The position numbers and the translations under genes were made by a program. 34,785 nucleotides of DNA. It comes from Akkermansia sp. Its GTDB lineage: Bacteria > Verrucomicrobiota > Verrucomicrobiia > Verrucomicrobiales > Akkermansiaceae. The stretch covers positions 1 to 34,785 of the forward strand of contig JAFYWX010000017.1 of assembly GCA_017546445.1 (NCBI GenBank), in the 5' to 3' direction. Positions 14,827 to 22,811 of this stretch are shown here, in pieces; the stretch's first letter is position 1, and every line of letters starts with the position of its first letter. Below the pieces are notes generated by a model. It worked only from the letters and a program-made list of their open reading frames with translations, searched no databases and had not been told where the DNA came from.

Positions 14827-15833
14827 GATTCAAATCGGTGCTGGATAAGCACGTTGAAGTGGTCGCCTGCGCCGGGCACGGCAATCAGGTGGCGGTCTGC
14901 CGCGCTGGTGGGGTCTGCCAGGTCCTTCAGGTAATCGTACTGGCTCATGTACTGCACGCGGTCGCCCACGCAGTTGGCGGCCAGCTGGTGCAGGTCGGTG
15001 AAATTCACATCGGCGGTGATATCGCAGCGGCCGGTCAGGGCGGGCAGTTCATCTGCGCTCACCAGCTGGTGGGCCTTGTAGCCGCGCAGCGTGCCGGCGG
15101 GGCGGCGGTGGTAAAGCGTATCATTCATTTCGCCGTAGTCGATAGTGACCATGGTGCCGCATTTCCAGAGCGGCTGCCAGGCGGCATACCACTTGTGGTA
15201 GCTTTCCTGCACCTCCACAATCTGTCCCTCGTAGGCCCAGCGGGAGAATACGCTGGATTCCGGCAGCGGGCGCTGCTTCACCGCGCGCACAATGTGCCCG
15301 TGGTGCACGGAAAGCCCCAGCTCCTGCCAGGTGCCGTCTTGAAACACGAACTGGCGGGCAGGAAAGGCATCCGGCAGCTCATTGGAGAAAATGAAGGCGC
15401 GTCCGCCGGCGTGCTTGATGGCTTTTTCGATGGTATCGTACACGCGCACGAAATTGCCGCCCACCATGAGCTGCAAATCGCGCAGTGCCTTGGAGCGGTC
15501 CACCATGTAGTAGCGCACGCGCAGGCGCTTGAAGAACCCGAGCGAGCGCGCCATGCTCACGGCCATATCACCGTTGCCACCGCCAATCTCGATGATGGGC
15601 AGGCAGCGGTTGAACGCCTTGCAGCTCTGCTCCCACTGCTGCACCAGGCGGCGGGCCAGCAGGTCGCTCATGGTGGCAGTGGTGGAGAAATCGCCGCGGA
15701 TGCCGATATCCGCGATATTGTTGTTGTAATAACCGCCTTCCGAGTCATAGAGGGCGATTTCCATGAACTCCTCCATGGAAATCCAGTTGCCGTGGGCCAG
15801 GATATGCGGTGCCAGGTTCATGGGCGGCTTCAA
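14823..15833 (-). CDS. SAM-dependent methyltransferase, MidA/NDUFAF7-like
   Basis: A 336-residue class I methyltransferase of the MidA family. The human homologue NDUFAF7 methylates an arginine of a complex I subunit. Family marks are the opening MEEFMEIALYDSEGGYY (20-36), RGDFSTTATMSDLLA (46-60) and the SAM-binding motif I EIGGGNGD (82-89), with a following acidic strand end VDRSKAL. The C-terminal part carries VTIDYGE and RGYKAHQ, also typical. It overlaps nadA upstream and the hydrolase gene downstream by four bases each, so all three are probably translated together. No complex I gene is in the window, so the target is unknown. Confidence 0.87.
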   Translation of the reverse strand: MKPPMNLAPHILAHGNWISMEEFMEIALYDSEGGYYNNNIADIGIRGDFSTTATMSDLLARRLVQQWEQSCKAFNRCLPIIEIGGGNGDMAVSMARSLGFFKRLRVRYYMVDRSKALRDLQLMVGGNFVRVYDTIEKAIKHAGGRAFIFSNELPDAFPARQFVFQDGTWQELGLSVHHGHIVRAVKQRPLPESSVFSRWAYEGQIVEVQESYHKWYAAWQPLWKCGTMVTIDYGEMNDTLYHRRPAGTLRGYKAHQLVSADELPALTGRCDITADVNFTDLHQLAANCVGDRVQYMSQYDYLKDLADPTSAADRHLIAVPGAGDHFNVLIQHRFES

Positions 15834-16762
15834 AGGGAAAGCTCCAGCATACGCTCCAGCGGGGCAGCGGCGCGCAGGCGCAGCTCTTCCGGCACGCGCA
15901 CCTCGGGTGCCATGTCGCGCAGGCAGTTGCGCAGTTTCTCCAGCGTGTTGAGCTTCATGTACTCACACTCGGCGCAGGAGCAGGTGCCCATGTTCATGGG
16001 GATGAACTCCTTGCCCGGCACCAGCTTGCGCAGGCGGTGCAGAATGCCGGTCTCCGTCACGATGATGAACTTGCTGCACTCGCTCTCGCGGCAGTAGGGA
16101 ATCATCTTTTCGGTGGAGCAGATGTGGTCTGCCAGCAGGCGGATGGGTTCCTGGCATTCCGGGTGGCACACCACCAGGGCATCCGGGTGCTGGGCCTTGG
16201 TGGCCAGCAGCTGGTCGCGGGTGAATCGCTCGTGCACGTGGCAGGAGCCGTTCCACATGGTCATGGCGCGGCCGGTCTGCAGGGAAGTCCAGGCGCCCAG
16301 GTTGCGGTCCGGCACAAAAAGGATGGGGCGGTCCGCCGGAGCGGTCTCGATGATGCGCTGGGAATTGCCGCTGGTCACGATGACATCTGCCAGAGCCTTC
16401 ACGCCGATGGAGCAGTTCACATAGGCCACCACGTAGTAATTCTTGTCCTTATTCTCCTCCAGGAATGCGGCCAGTTCCTCGGCAGGGCAGGAGGCCTCCA
16501 GCGAGCAGGCGGCATTGGCATCCGGCAGCAGCACGGTGCGGGTCGGGTTCAGAATGCAGGCGGTCTCGGCCATGAAATGCACGCCGCAGAAGACGATGAC
16601 ATCGCACTCGGCCTCCTGAGCCTTGCGGGCCAGGGCCAGGGAATCACCCACAAAGTCGGCCAGGTCCTGGATTTCCGGGCGCTGGTAGCTGTGAGCCAGG
16701 ATAACGGCGTTGCGCTCCTTCTTCAGACGCAGAATTTCGTCGATGAGATTTTCGTTAGACAT
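15830..16762 (-). CDS. nadA: Quinolinate synthase
   Basis: Condenses iminoaspartate with dihydroxyacetone phosphate to quinolinate, the first committed product of de novo NAD synthesis, using a [4Fe-4S] cluster. The 310-residue protein has ILAHSYQRPEIQDLADFVGDS (21-41), VIVFCGVHFMAETA (55-68), the PDANAACSLEASCP segment (80-93), YVNCSIGVKALAD (114-126), FVPDRNLGAW and the Cys-rich C-terminal GTCSCAECEYM (259-269). Three of these cysteines will be cluster ligands. Length and motifs fit NadA. nadB and nadC are not in the window. It follows dedA by about 19 bp, in the same direction. Confidence 0.95.
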   Translation of the reverse strand: MSNENLIDEILRLKKERNAVILAHSYQRPEIQDLADFVGDSLALARKAQEAECDVIVFCGVHFMAETACILNPTRTVLLPDANAACSLEASCPAEELAAFLEENKDKNYYVVAYVNCSIGVKALADVIVTSGNSQRIIETAPADRPILFVPDRNLGAWTSLQTGRAMTMWNGSCHVHERFTRDQLLATKAQHPDALVVCHPECQEPIRLLADHICSTEKMIPYCRESECSKFIIVTETGILHRLRKLVPGKEFIPMNMGTCSCAECEYMKLNTLEKLRNCLRDMAPEVRVPEELRLRAAAPLERMLELSL

Positions 16763-16781
16763 AACAGGGCAGGGAAAATTC

Positions 16782-17414
16782 TTATTTCTTTTCGCGGGTC
16801 ATGTACTTCATGAGGGCATACAGGCCGGCCACCATGACAATGGCCAGCACCACCAGGTGGGATTCATCCTTCACGGCGTGCACCAGGTCCTCCGGGCTCT
16901 TCATGATGTCCGGGTGGTCGGTGCCCACTTTGTCGCCGAACCAGGCCAGCACCCAGCACCAGATAGCGGAGCCGATGATGGTGGCCAGGCTGAACGCGGA
17001 GAAGTTCATCTTGACCAGACCGGCGGGAATGGAGATGAGATGGCGGATAACGGGCAGGAAGCGGGCAAAGAAAATGCCGGCGGTGGAATACTTGTTCATG
17101 AATACCTCTGCCTTCTCCACCTTGTGCGGCGGCATGAGGAAATACTTGCCGAAGCGGTACACAAACGGGCGCCCCAGCCACAGCGCCATGAAATACATCA
17201 CGCACGAACCCAGGTAGGAACCCACGGTGCCGGCCAGTACCACACCCCAGAAAGACATGTCGGCATCCGGGTAGGTGGCAATGATGGCAGCTGGCGGAAC
17301 CACGATTTCGCTCGGAACCGGGATGATGGAGCTCTCCATGGCCATCAGGATGACCACGCCCCAATACCCCCACTGCTGAATGCAGTCCATACAGAAAACA
17401 AGGAATTCGTGCAT
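16782..17414 (-). CDS. DedA family membrane protein
   Basis: A polytopic inner-membrane protein of the DedA/SNARE-associated family, members of which act in undecaprenyl-phosphate or phospholipid translocation and envelope homeostasis. From the ATG at 17414 it is 210 residues. Recognisable stretches are ESSIIPVPSEIVVPPAA, GTVGSYLGSCVMYF, FFARFLPVIRHLISIPAGL (the conserved re-entrant region with Arg) and FGDKVG. A GTG at 17429 would add five residues. The ATG is preferred because CATAAT, a good -10, lies exactly 6 bp upstream of it, as at other genes here, although I find no clear -35. It heads the minus-strand operon with nadA and is divergent from lpxB. Confidence 0.88.
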   Translation of the reverse strand: MHEFLVFCMDCIQQWGYWGVVILMAMESSIIPVPSEIVVPPAAIIATYPDADMSFWGVVLAGTVGSYLGSCVMYFMALWLGRPFVYRFGKYFLMPPHKVEKAEVFMNKYSTAGIFFARFLPVIRHLISIPAGLVKMNFSAFSLATIIGSAIWCWVLAWFGDKVGTDHPDIMKSPEDLVHAVKDESHLVVLAIVMVAGLYALMKYMTREKK

Positions 17415-17456
17415 GCGGGCATTATGCACACATTTTCACGGATTAAAAGTCTTTTC

Positions 17457-17484
17457 TTGCAATTTTTCGCGCGCGTGGTAGAGT
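17457..17484 (+). promoter_or_regulatory. Promoter of lpxB, leaderless arrangement
   Basis: TTGCAA (17457-17462), 16-bp spacer, TAGAGT (17479-17484), then AGAGGC and the ATG at 17491. With a 6-bp gap, +1 would be the A of ATG. Confidence 0.65.
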
Positions 17485-17490
17485 AGAGGC

Positions 17491-18606
17491 ATGAAGATAT
17501 ACGTGGTAGCCGGCGAGAAGAGTGGCGATAAACAGGGTGCATTGGTGATTCAGGAACTGCTGCGCCGCCGCCCGGATGTGGAAATCGTGGGTCTTGGCGG
17601 TAACCGCATGCATGCCCTTGCACCGGGCGTGGAGGACTGGGCAGATGCCGCCGCTGTCATCGGCATTGTGGAGGTGCTGCGCCACATCCGCTTCTTTGCA
17701 GGCAAGCTCAAGGAAATGACCGAGCGCATTGCCGCCGATCAGCCGGACTGCCTGCTGCTTATCGACTACCCCGGTTTCAATCAGCGCCTGGCCGAGCGAG
17801 TGCGCAAGGTGTCGCCGAAGACGAAGATAGCCTGGTTCATTGCCCCCATGGTGTGGGCCTGGAAGAAGGGGCGCATTCCCAAGCTGGCCGCCGTGCTCGA
17901 TTTGATGATGTGCACCTTCCCCTTCGAGAAGCCGCTTTTTGAAAAGGCTGGTCTGCGCACCGAATTTGTGGGTCACCCGCTGGTGGATGATATTCTGGCC
18001 GCCCGCCGCACTGATGTGCGCGAAAAGAACCTCATCGGCCTGTTCCCCGGCAGCCGCAACCGCGAGGTGGAACGCCATTTCCCCGTGTTCATCGACGTGG
18101 TGAAGGAACTCCGCACCCGTCACCCCGAGTGGCGATTCGAAACCTCCGCCTCCTCTGAGAAACTGGCCGCCACTATGCGCCGCATGGCCGATGAAGCCGG
18201 CATGCCGCAGGAAATCATCAATATCTGCCCCGGCAGTTACCATGACCTCATGGACCGCTCCGAGGCCGCCCTGGTTACCTCCGGCACCGCCACGCTGGAG
18301 GCCGCGCTGCACGAGCTGCCCTTTGCGCTGGTGTACAAGGTGGCATACGGTACTTACCTCTTTGCCCGCATGGTGCTTACCATCAAGTATGTGGGTATGG
18401 TGAACATCCTGGTGGACAAGCCCGTGACCCGCGAGCTGCTGCAGGATGACTTCAACGTGGAGAACTGCATTGCCGAGCTCGAACGACTCACTCAGCCGGA
18501 GTCCCGCGCCAAGGTGCTGGCCGAGATGCAGGAATCCATGGCCACCCTCGGCCACGGTGGTGCTGCCGCCAAGGCCGCCGAGGCTGTACTCTCACTGTTT
18601 GAGTGA
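17491..18606 (+). CDS. lpxB: Lipid-A-disaccharide synthase
   Basis: Glycosyltransferase (GT19) that joins UDP-2,3-diacylglucosamine and lipid X to form the lipid A disaccharide at the inner face of the inner membrane. The 371-residue protein starts MKIYVVAGEKSGD, the standard (A)GExSGD opening. It continues with LIDYPGFN, WAWKKGRIPKLA, FVGHPLVD, LFPGSRNREV and the acceptor/donor-site stretch VTSGTATLEAAL, ending with NILVDKPVTRELLQDDF. All are typical of LpxB. It stands alone rather than next to lpxA, lpxD or fabZ. The start is fixed by homology and by a promoter 6 bp away. Presence of lpxB shows a lipopolysaccharide-type outer membrane. Confidence 0.95.
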   Translation: MKIYVVAGEKSGDKQGALVIQELLRRRPDVEIVGLGGNRMHALAPGVEDWADAAAVIGIVEVLRHIRFFAGKLKEMTERIAADQPDCLLLIDYPGFNQRLAERVRKVSPKTKIAWFIAPMVWAWKKGRIPKLAAVLDLMMCTFPFEKPLFEKAGLRTEFVGHPLVDDILAARRTDVREKNLIGLFPGSRNREVERHFPVFIDVVKELRTRHPEWRFETSASSEKLAATMRRMADEAGMPQEIINICPGSYHDLMDRSEAALVTSGTATLEAALHELPFALVYKVAYGTYLFARMVLTIKYVGMVNILVDKPVTRELLQDDFNVENCIAELERLTQPESRAKVLAEMQESMATLGHGGAAAKAAEAVLSLFE

Positions 18607-18643
18607 TTTCAGAAAGGCACAGGTTTCTGAGCCTGAATATCCC

Positions 18644-18970
18644 ATGGGGTGTCTGATACCGGATGTGCTGATAATTCTGCTGGTTCTGGTGCTGGTATGG
18701 CTCAGGGCCAGGGATTATCTGCTGCTGGCGGTGGCCGTGTTATTTAATGTCCAGCTTCTGTTTATACTGGCTTCCTGTTTTCTTTTTGAAGTGGATGATG
18801 CCTGCCTGATGGTGGAGGCATGGATTCTCCTGCCCATATTTCTGCTGCTGGTGTCCTTATTCTTCTTCAGGGGGCAGAGAAGAAAGCCCTTGTCCTTCAT
18901 CCTGCTGTGTCTGCCTTTTGTTGCGCAGCAGCTGGTCTGTCACTGCGGCAACTTCTTCTTCCTCTGGTGA
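18644..18970 (+). CDS. Small hypothetical membrane protein
   Basis: Not recognised. A 108-residue, strongly hydrophobic protein beginning MGCLIPDVLIILLVLVLVWL. It has about four transmembrane segments: 5-20, 25-45, 56-75 and 84-98. An acidic loop EVDDACLMVE lies between segments 2 and 3, and a basic loop RGQRRKP between 3 and 4. The frame is open further upstream, but that part lies inside lpxB in another frame and reads as Arg/Pro-rich noise, so the ATG at 18644 is chosen. It begins 38 bp after lpxB and ends 37 bp before the convergent ankyrin gene. The hydrophobic pattern supports a real gene, but there is no homology evidence. Confidence 0.6.
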   Translation: MGCLIPDVLIILLVLVLVWLRARDYLLLAVAVLFNVQLLFILASCFLFEVDDACLMVEAWILLPIFLLLVSLFFFRGQRRKPLSFILLCLPFVAQQLVCHCGNFFFLW

Positions 18971-19007
18971 GGAAGAAATCGCATTCCCGGCCCGGTAGCG
19001 GCCTGGG

Positions 19008-20204
19008 TCAGGTGAACAATTTCCAGAGCATTCTGACAAAGAACAGAACGCAGAATGCCAGAAGCACCAGATTGATGCAGAAACGGCGCTTCATGGCCGC
19101 CAATTCCTTTTTGAGCTCTGGTGCTGCATTCAGGAGAACGCCGATGACCTCCTGGCGAGCCGGTCTGGGTGCTGTGCAATGAATGAAGGCATAATCAAGC
19201 GGGGATCTGCCCTGCGCATCTTTTTCTGTAGGACTGGCTCCGGCCTTCAGGAATAAGGTGACCAGGCTGGCATTTCCACCCTCGGCAGAAAGGTGGAGCA
19301 GAGTGGAATTGTTGACCGGGGTATGGATATCAGCACCGGCCTGTACCAGCATTTCCGCACAATCGGAGGGGGCTTCGTCAGTCAGAGTCATGAGAGTGGC
19401 GGAAATCAGCGGCGTGTTGCCGTTTCGGGAAACGGCATTGACATCAAGTCCGTGTTGCAGGAGCTCCTGCATCTTTTCGCTTCTGTCATGCCGTGAGCCG
19501 CAGGAAGCTGCGGCGTGGTGCAGCAGGTTGGTGCTTTCGTTGGTGATGATGTTCACATCCGCTCCCAGCTGAATCAGTTCTCGCAGGTTCTCCGCCGTGC
19601 CGTAGTAGATGGTGGCAAGAGCCAGCGGGGTGAATCCGGCATTTTCCCGGGCGTTGATATCGGCCCCGGCGTCCAGCAGCATGCGGATGATTTCCATGTG
19701 TCCGTGATAGGCTGCTCCGTGGATGGGGCGGTAGCCCTCCTTGTCGCAGCTGTTCGCATCTGCTCCGGCTGCCAGCAGGGTGCGTACCACCTCGGCGTTG
19801 CCGCTCTGCGCTGCCAGGTGCAGCGGCGTGTCGTCCAGTTCGTTGCGTCGGTGCACATCTGCCCCCGCCTCCAGCAGAAGTTGTATGCACTCCAGCTGAA
19901 CTTTATCGGAAAGTTTCTTCAGGTCATTGTTATAAGCCACCACATGCAGCGGCGTGGTGCCGTGCGCATCCTCGGCGTTCACATCTGCTCCCTCTGCCAG
20001 CAGTCGCTTCAGGCACTCTATTCTGCCGAAACGGGCGGCCATGTACAGTGCGGTGACCTGGTTGAGCTCCACCGCTTCATCCGGGTTCGTCATGCGGGCG
20101 TTCACGTCGGCGCCCTCGGCAATCAGGGAATTGATAAGCTCCGGTTTGTTGAAGGTTACGGCTACGTGCAACCTGTTATCCAGCGAAGGCTCTTTACTGC
20201 TCAT
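19008..20204 (-). CDS. Ankyrin-repeat protein with C-terminal membrane anchor
   Basis: A 398-residue protein built of about nine ankyrin repeats (residues about 8-350). They show the TPLHxAA and GADVNAxD consensus, for example GTTPLHVVAYNND, DDTPLHLAAQSGNAEVV and GYRPIHGAAYHGHMEII. Ankyrin arrays bind other proteins; the partner is unknown. It ends with a basic stretch (AAMKRRF) and one hydrophobic helix (about 374-396), so it is probably tail-anchored with the repeats in the cytoplasm. There is no signal peptide. A consensus promoter lies 6 bp before the ATG, so it can be expressed independently of the GYF_2 gene 47 bp upstream. The inner repeats are intact. It may belong functionally with the RhuM-Doc and GYF_2 genes, but this is speculation. 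Confidence 0.9.
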   Translation of the reverse strand: MSSKEPSLDNRLHVAVTFNKPELINSLIAEGADVNARMTNPDEAVELNQVTALYMAARFGRIECLKRLLAEGADVNAEDAHGTTPLHVVAYNNDLKKLSDKVQLECIQLLLEAGADVHRRNELDDTPLHLAAQSGNAEVVRTLLAAGADANSCDKEGYRPIHGAAYHGHMEIIRMLLDAGADINARENAGFTPLALATIYYGTAENLRELIQLGADVNIITNESTNLLHHAAASCGSRHDRSEKMQELLQHGLDVNAVSRNGNTPLISATLMTLTDEAPSDCAEMLVQAGADIHTPVNNSTLLHLSAEGGNASLVTLFLKAGASPTEKDAQGRSPLDYAFIHCTAPRPARQEVIGVLLNAAPELKKELAAMKRRFCINLVLLAFCVLFFVRMLWKLFT

Positions 20205-20210
20205 GGCACT

Positions 20211-20238
20211 ATTATATAAAAAAAAGACGGTGAGTCAA
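20211..20238 (-). promoter_or_regulatory. Promoter of the ankyrin gene, leaderless arrangement
   Basis: On the minus strand: TTGACT (20238-20233), 16-bp T-rich spacer, TATAAT (20216-20211), then AGTGCC and the ATG at 20204. The perfect -10 and the 6-bp gap predict a transcript starting at the A of ATG. Confidence 0.72.
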
Positions 20239-20251
20239 TTATGAAAAATTG

Positions 20252-20881
20252 CTATTTCCGGTCAAAGAAACGGTTGAAGAGGCAGAGCAGGATAGGAAGC
20301 GGGGCGGTAACCAGGGCCAGGCATATAACAGCGAGGTAGGAGAATCCGCTGTCAAGTTCACCTGCCAGGTCTCTCAGCAGGAGGATGGGTAGGAACCAGA
20401 AACTGACCAGCACCACCACTACCAGCTCCTTGCCGATTCTGGGGAGGTTGAGATGGCGAAATACTCCGAATGCCACGATGGCCTGAATGATGCCAATGAC
20501 CAGAACCCCGACTGCTATCACAAGCCAGGTTTCCACCTCTGCCAGATGATGCCTGCGGGGTGTCAGCAGGGTAAACGGTAGGTACAGAGCGGTGTATGTG
20601 GCAGCTGCTGCCAGTGAACTGGTGAGAAGCTGGCCGAAATCCGCTTTCCCTGTTTTGAGCTTATTGGCCCGCGGTGCGAGGAACACCGGTTCCGGTAGCC
20701 CCGGCAGCTCACGGATGGGACGCCAGTCATTTGTATCTGCGGCAGTAAAGAGATAATCCTCCGTGATTTCCCCCTGCCTGACCAGCTCTGCAACAATATC
20801 CAGTGCCAGTGGCCCCATGGGGGCACCATCCGGCAGCTTCAGCATGTATTCTCGCGGTGTTGGCCTAGAGCTTACATTCAT
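20252..20881 (-). CDS. GYF_2-domain membrane protein
   Basis: A 209-residue protein. Residues about 12-70 match the GYF_2 (DUF4339) pattern: a short strand, then GPLALDIVAELVRQGEITEDYLFTA, then WRPIRELPGL. This small domain is common in bacterial membrane proteins and is thought to bind proline-rich peptides. Four transmembrane helices follow (about 95-118, 122-147, 158-178, 184-204). The ATG at 20881 overlaps the RhuM-Doc stop by ATGA, implying translational coupling; a second Met 12 codons in (20845) is an alternative start. Coupling to a toxin-like gene raises the idea of a regulatory or immunity role, which is inference only. Confidence 0.8.
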   Translation of the reverse strand: MNVSSRPTPREYMLKLPDGAPMGPLALDIVAELVRQGEITEDYLFTAADTNDWRPIRELPGLPEPVFLAPRANKLKTGKADFGQLLTSSLAAAATYTALYLPFTLLTPRRHHLAEVETWLVIAVGVLVIGIIQAIVAFGVFRHLNLPRIGKELVVVVLVSFWFLPILLLRDLAGELDSGFSYLAVICLALVTAPLPILLCLFNRFFDRK

Positions 20882-21840
20882 GGCTGCATGCAGTTGAGGA
20901 TAACGGAAATGATGGTTTCCATCTCATCCGGGCGGGATTCTGCGATGAGGATGACCAGCGCCACGAGGGTGGCATCGGCCAGCCGCTTCGTGCCATTGAG
21001 GAACAGTGCGTTGTTGCGGTCGAGAAAATACAGGAACACGGCGGCGGCAATGCGTTTGTTGCCGTCGAAGAAAGCGTGGTTCTTGACAGTGAAGTAGAGC
21101 AGCCGCGCCGCTTTTTCCTCCATGGTGGGGTAGATATCAGTTCCTCCGAAGCTCTGGTAGATATTGCCCAAGGCCCCGCGGAATGAATCGTCTTTTTCCC
21201 GGCCGAAAAGGTCTGACTCAGCGCCAAAGCTCATGCTATCGATGAGTTTGCGGCATTCATCGTACTCCAGCACATAGCACTGGGTGGAGCCTGCCGGGCG
21301 GGTAAGACACTGGTGGTCGTAGTCATCCAGCAGGTTCAATCCCGTGCTGTAGCGCTCGATGACATCCAGCACCTGGCGGGCATCCAGCCGGTTTTCCACC
21401 CGGCGCATCAGCTGAACCACCTGTCCCAGCTGCTGCAGCCGCTTTTCATGCACCACGTAGCCCCGAACCAGGTACTCGCGCAGGCGCTGTGTAGCCCAGA
21501 TGCGGAATTGTGTGCCACGCCGTGTATTGACGCGGTACCCCACGGAAAGAATCATGTCCAGGTTGTAGAAATTAACCGGACGCCGCACGTTTCGCGAGCC
21601 TTCTTTTCGAACTATTAAAATTTCTTTAATAGTTCCCTCTTCTTGAAGCTCAGCTTCTTGAAGGATATTTTTGATATGCACGTTGATATTGGGCACCGTT
21701 GTCTGGAACAACTCGGCCATCATCTGCTGGGTCATCCACAGGGTGTCCTCCTGCATGCGGACATCGAGCTGCACCTGTCCATCGGGGGAGGTGTAGAGCA
21801 GAATCTCGCTGTCGGGAATAGTAGAGGGTGTTTGATTCAT
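20878..21840 (-). CDS. RhuM-Doc (Fic-fold) fusion protein
   Basis: A 320-residue two-domain protein. Residues about 10-135 match the RhuM family (ILLYTSPDGQVQLDVR, ETLWMTQ-like TLWMTQQMMAELF, RPVNFYNLDMILSVGYRVN, FRIWATQRLREYLVRGY), which includes a putative DNA-binding part. Residues about 220-300 are a Fic/Doc domain with the core HAFFDGNKR (255-263). The Lys in GNKR, where Fic AMP-transferases have Gly (GNGR), is the Doc type. P1 Doc is a kinase that inactivates EF-Tu. All core residues are intact. No Phd-type antitoxin is adjacent; the next gene is a coupled membrane protein. A weak promoter (TTGAAG, 17 bp, TACATA) may lie at 21870-21898. Confidence 0.88.
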   Translation of the reverse strand: MNQTPSTIPDSEILLYTSPDGQVQLDVRMQEDTLWMTQQMMAELFQTTVPNINVHIKNILQEAELQEEGTIKEILIVRKEGSRNVRRPVNFYNLDMILSVGYRVNTRRGTQFRIWATQRLREYLVRGYVVHEKRLQQLGQVVQLMRRVENRLDARQVLDVIERYSTGLNLLDDYDHQCLTRPAGSTQCYVLEYDECRKLIDSMSFGAESDLFGREKDDSFRGALGNIYQSFGGTDIYPTMEEKAARLLYFTVKNHAFFDGNKRIAAAVFLYFLDRNNALFLNGTKRLADATLVALVILIAESRPDEMETIISVILNCMQP

Positions 21841-21869
21841 AGAGAAGATGGGTAAGACGGTTGGAGAAC

Positions 21870-21898
21870 TATGTAGCCCAAACCCCGTCGGACTTCAA
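21870..21898 (-). promoter_or_regulatory. Weak candidate promoter of the RhuM-Doc gene
   Basis: On the minus strand: TTGAAG (21898-21893), 17-bp spacer, TACATA (21875-21870), about 29 bp before the ATG. The matches are modest. It would start in the gap after tsaE, next to the TAATCAT tandem repeat. Confidence 0.3.
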
Positions 21899-21900
21899 AT

Positions 21901-21921
21901 TAATCATTAATCATTAATCAT
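21901..21921. repeat. Heptanucleotide tandem repeat (TAATCAT)3
   Basis: Three exact copies of TAATCAT. The repeat runs into the 3' end of tsaE and includes its stop codon. On the minus strand it reads as ATGATTA units. Confidence 0.85.
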
Positions 21922-22364
21922 TCCACCAGGGTGACGGTGCGGGTGTTTTCGCCGGTGTGGCGGAGGACGAGCCAGCGGGTATCGGCGGGCATGAGGGTGC
22001 CATCGAATCGGTCAGCCCATTCAACCAGCAGGATGCGACCGCTTTCCAGATATTCATCCCAGCCGATGCCGATGGCCTCCTGCGGGGACTTCATGCGGTA
22101 GAAATCGAAGTGAGCCACGGGCAGGGCGCCGTCATCATGCTCATGCACTAGGGAGAATGTGGGGCTGGCGGCGGGGTTGCCGGCACCGAGCCCCTCTAAT
22201 ATACCTTGCACCAGGTGCGTCTTGCCGGCGCCCAGGTCGCCCACCATCCCGAATACCTGGCCGGGCTCCAGTTCGGCTGCCATGGCACGGCCAAGCGCTA
22301 CCATATCGGCTTCGGAAGTGACCTCAACGGGGGAATTTTTAAAAATTTTCTGCAAATTTTTCAT
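21918..22364 (-). CDS. tsaE: tRNA t6A37 biosynthesis ATPase TsaE
   Basis: The ATPase partner of TsaB/TsaD in making threonylcarbamoyladenosine at position 37 of ANN-decoding tRNAs. The 148-residue protein has Walker A GDLGAGKTH (42-50), SPTFSLVHEH (the conserved SPTF motif), HFDFYRM and LLVEWADRF, all hallmarks of TsaE/YjeE. It is transcribed divergently from rplU and is followed on the same strand, 77 bp on, by the RhuM-Doc gene. The last codons lie in a heptanucleotide repeat, which may have altered the extreme C-terminus. Confidence 0.94.
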   Translation of the reverse strand: MKNLQKIFKNSPVEVTSEADMVALGRAMAAELEPGQVFGMVGDLGAGKTHLVQGILEGLGAGNPAASPTFSLVHEHDDGALPVAHFDFYRMKSPQEAIGIGWDEYLESGRILLVEWADRFDGTLMPADTRWLVLRHTGENTRTVTLVE

Positions 22365-22382
22365 TTTCGTGTGAAATTTTTC

Positions 22383-22410
22383 TTTACAAATGCGCTTGCG
22401 TGCCTATAAT
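22383..22410 (+). promoter_or_regulatory. Promoter of rplU-rpmA
   Basis: TTTACA (22383-22388), 16-bp spacer, perfect TATAAT (22405-22410), then 45 bp to the rplU ATG. The predicted leader is about 38 nt, much longer than at most genes here. It may carry L21-type regulation, but I see no strong structure in it. Confidence 0.75.
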
Positions 22411-22455
22411 GTGCCAGCCCGCATGAGTGGGTGCAACATCAAAATTCTGAAAATT

Positions 22456-22776
22456 ATGGCATACGCAGTTTTCACTTCCGGCAGCAAGCAGTACCGTGTG
22501 ACGGTCGGTGATATCCTCACCGTAGACCGCCTCGCTGGTCTGGAGAAGGATGGCGAGACCACGTTCGACCAGGTGCTCCTGGTGGAGAACGAGGGTGAGA
22601 CGAAGGTGGGCGCTCCCACGGTGGCAGGTGCAACGGTGACGGCCAAGGTGCTGGATCCGGAGGCTCGTGGCGCCAAGGGTATCGCTTTCAAGTTCAAGCG
22701 CCGCAAGGGTTTCCACAAGAAGAAGGGTTTCCGCGCCGCTCTTACCAAGGTGCAGATTACCGCTATCAACGCCTGA
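22456..22776 (+). CDS. rplU: 50S ribosomal protein L21
   Basis: A component of the large ribosomal subunit that binds 23S rRNA. The 106-residue protein begins MAYAVFTSGSKQYRVTVGD and ends with the basic FKFKRRKGFHKKKGFR and TKVQITAI, matching L21 throughout. Two in-frame ATGs lie upstream. The one at 22390 falls between the -35 and -10 and cannot be used. The one at 22423 would add 11 residues (MSGCNIKILKI) not found in L21. The start at 22456 is therefore taken from homology. There is no Shine-Dalgarno sequence before it. It is co-transcribed with rpmA, the usual arrangement. Confidence 0.97.
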   Translation: MAYAVFTSGSKQYRVTVGDILTVDRLAGLEKDGETTFDQVLLVENEGETKVGAPTVAGATVTAKVLDPEARGAKGIAFKFKRRKGFHKKKGFRAALTKVQITAINA

Positions 22777-22811
22777 TTATTAACCCCCTATCCCATAGAT
22801 ACTAACTAGTC

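Noticed and set aside
18986..19007. Hairpin CCCGGCC/GGCC-T-GGG as a terminator between the small membrane protein and the ankyrin gene
   Set aside because: The stem is bulged, has no T-tract and overlaps the gene ends, so it is too weak to call.
22390..22455. Upstream ATGs for rplU at 22390 and 22423
   Set aside because: The first lies within the promoter, and the second adds a tail absent from L21. Homology places the start at 22456.
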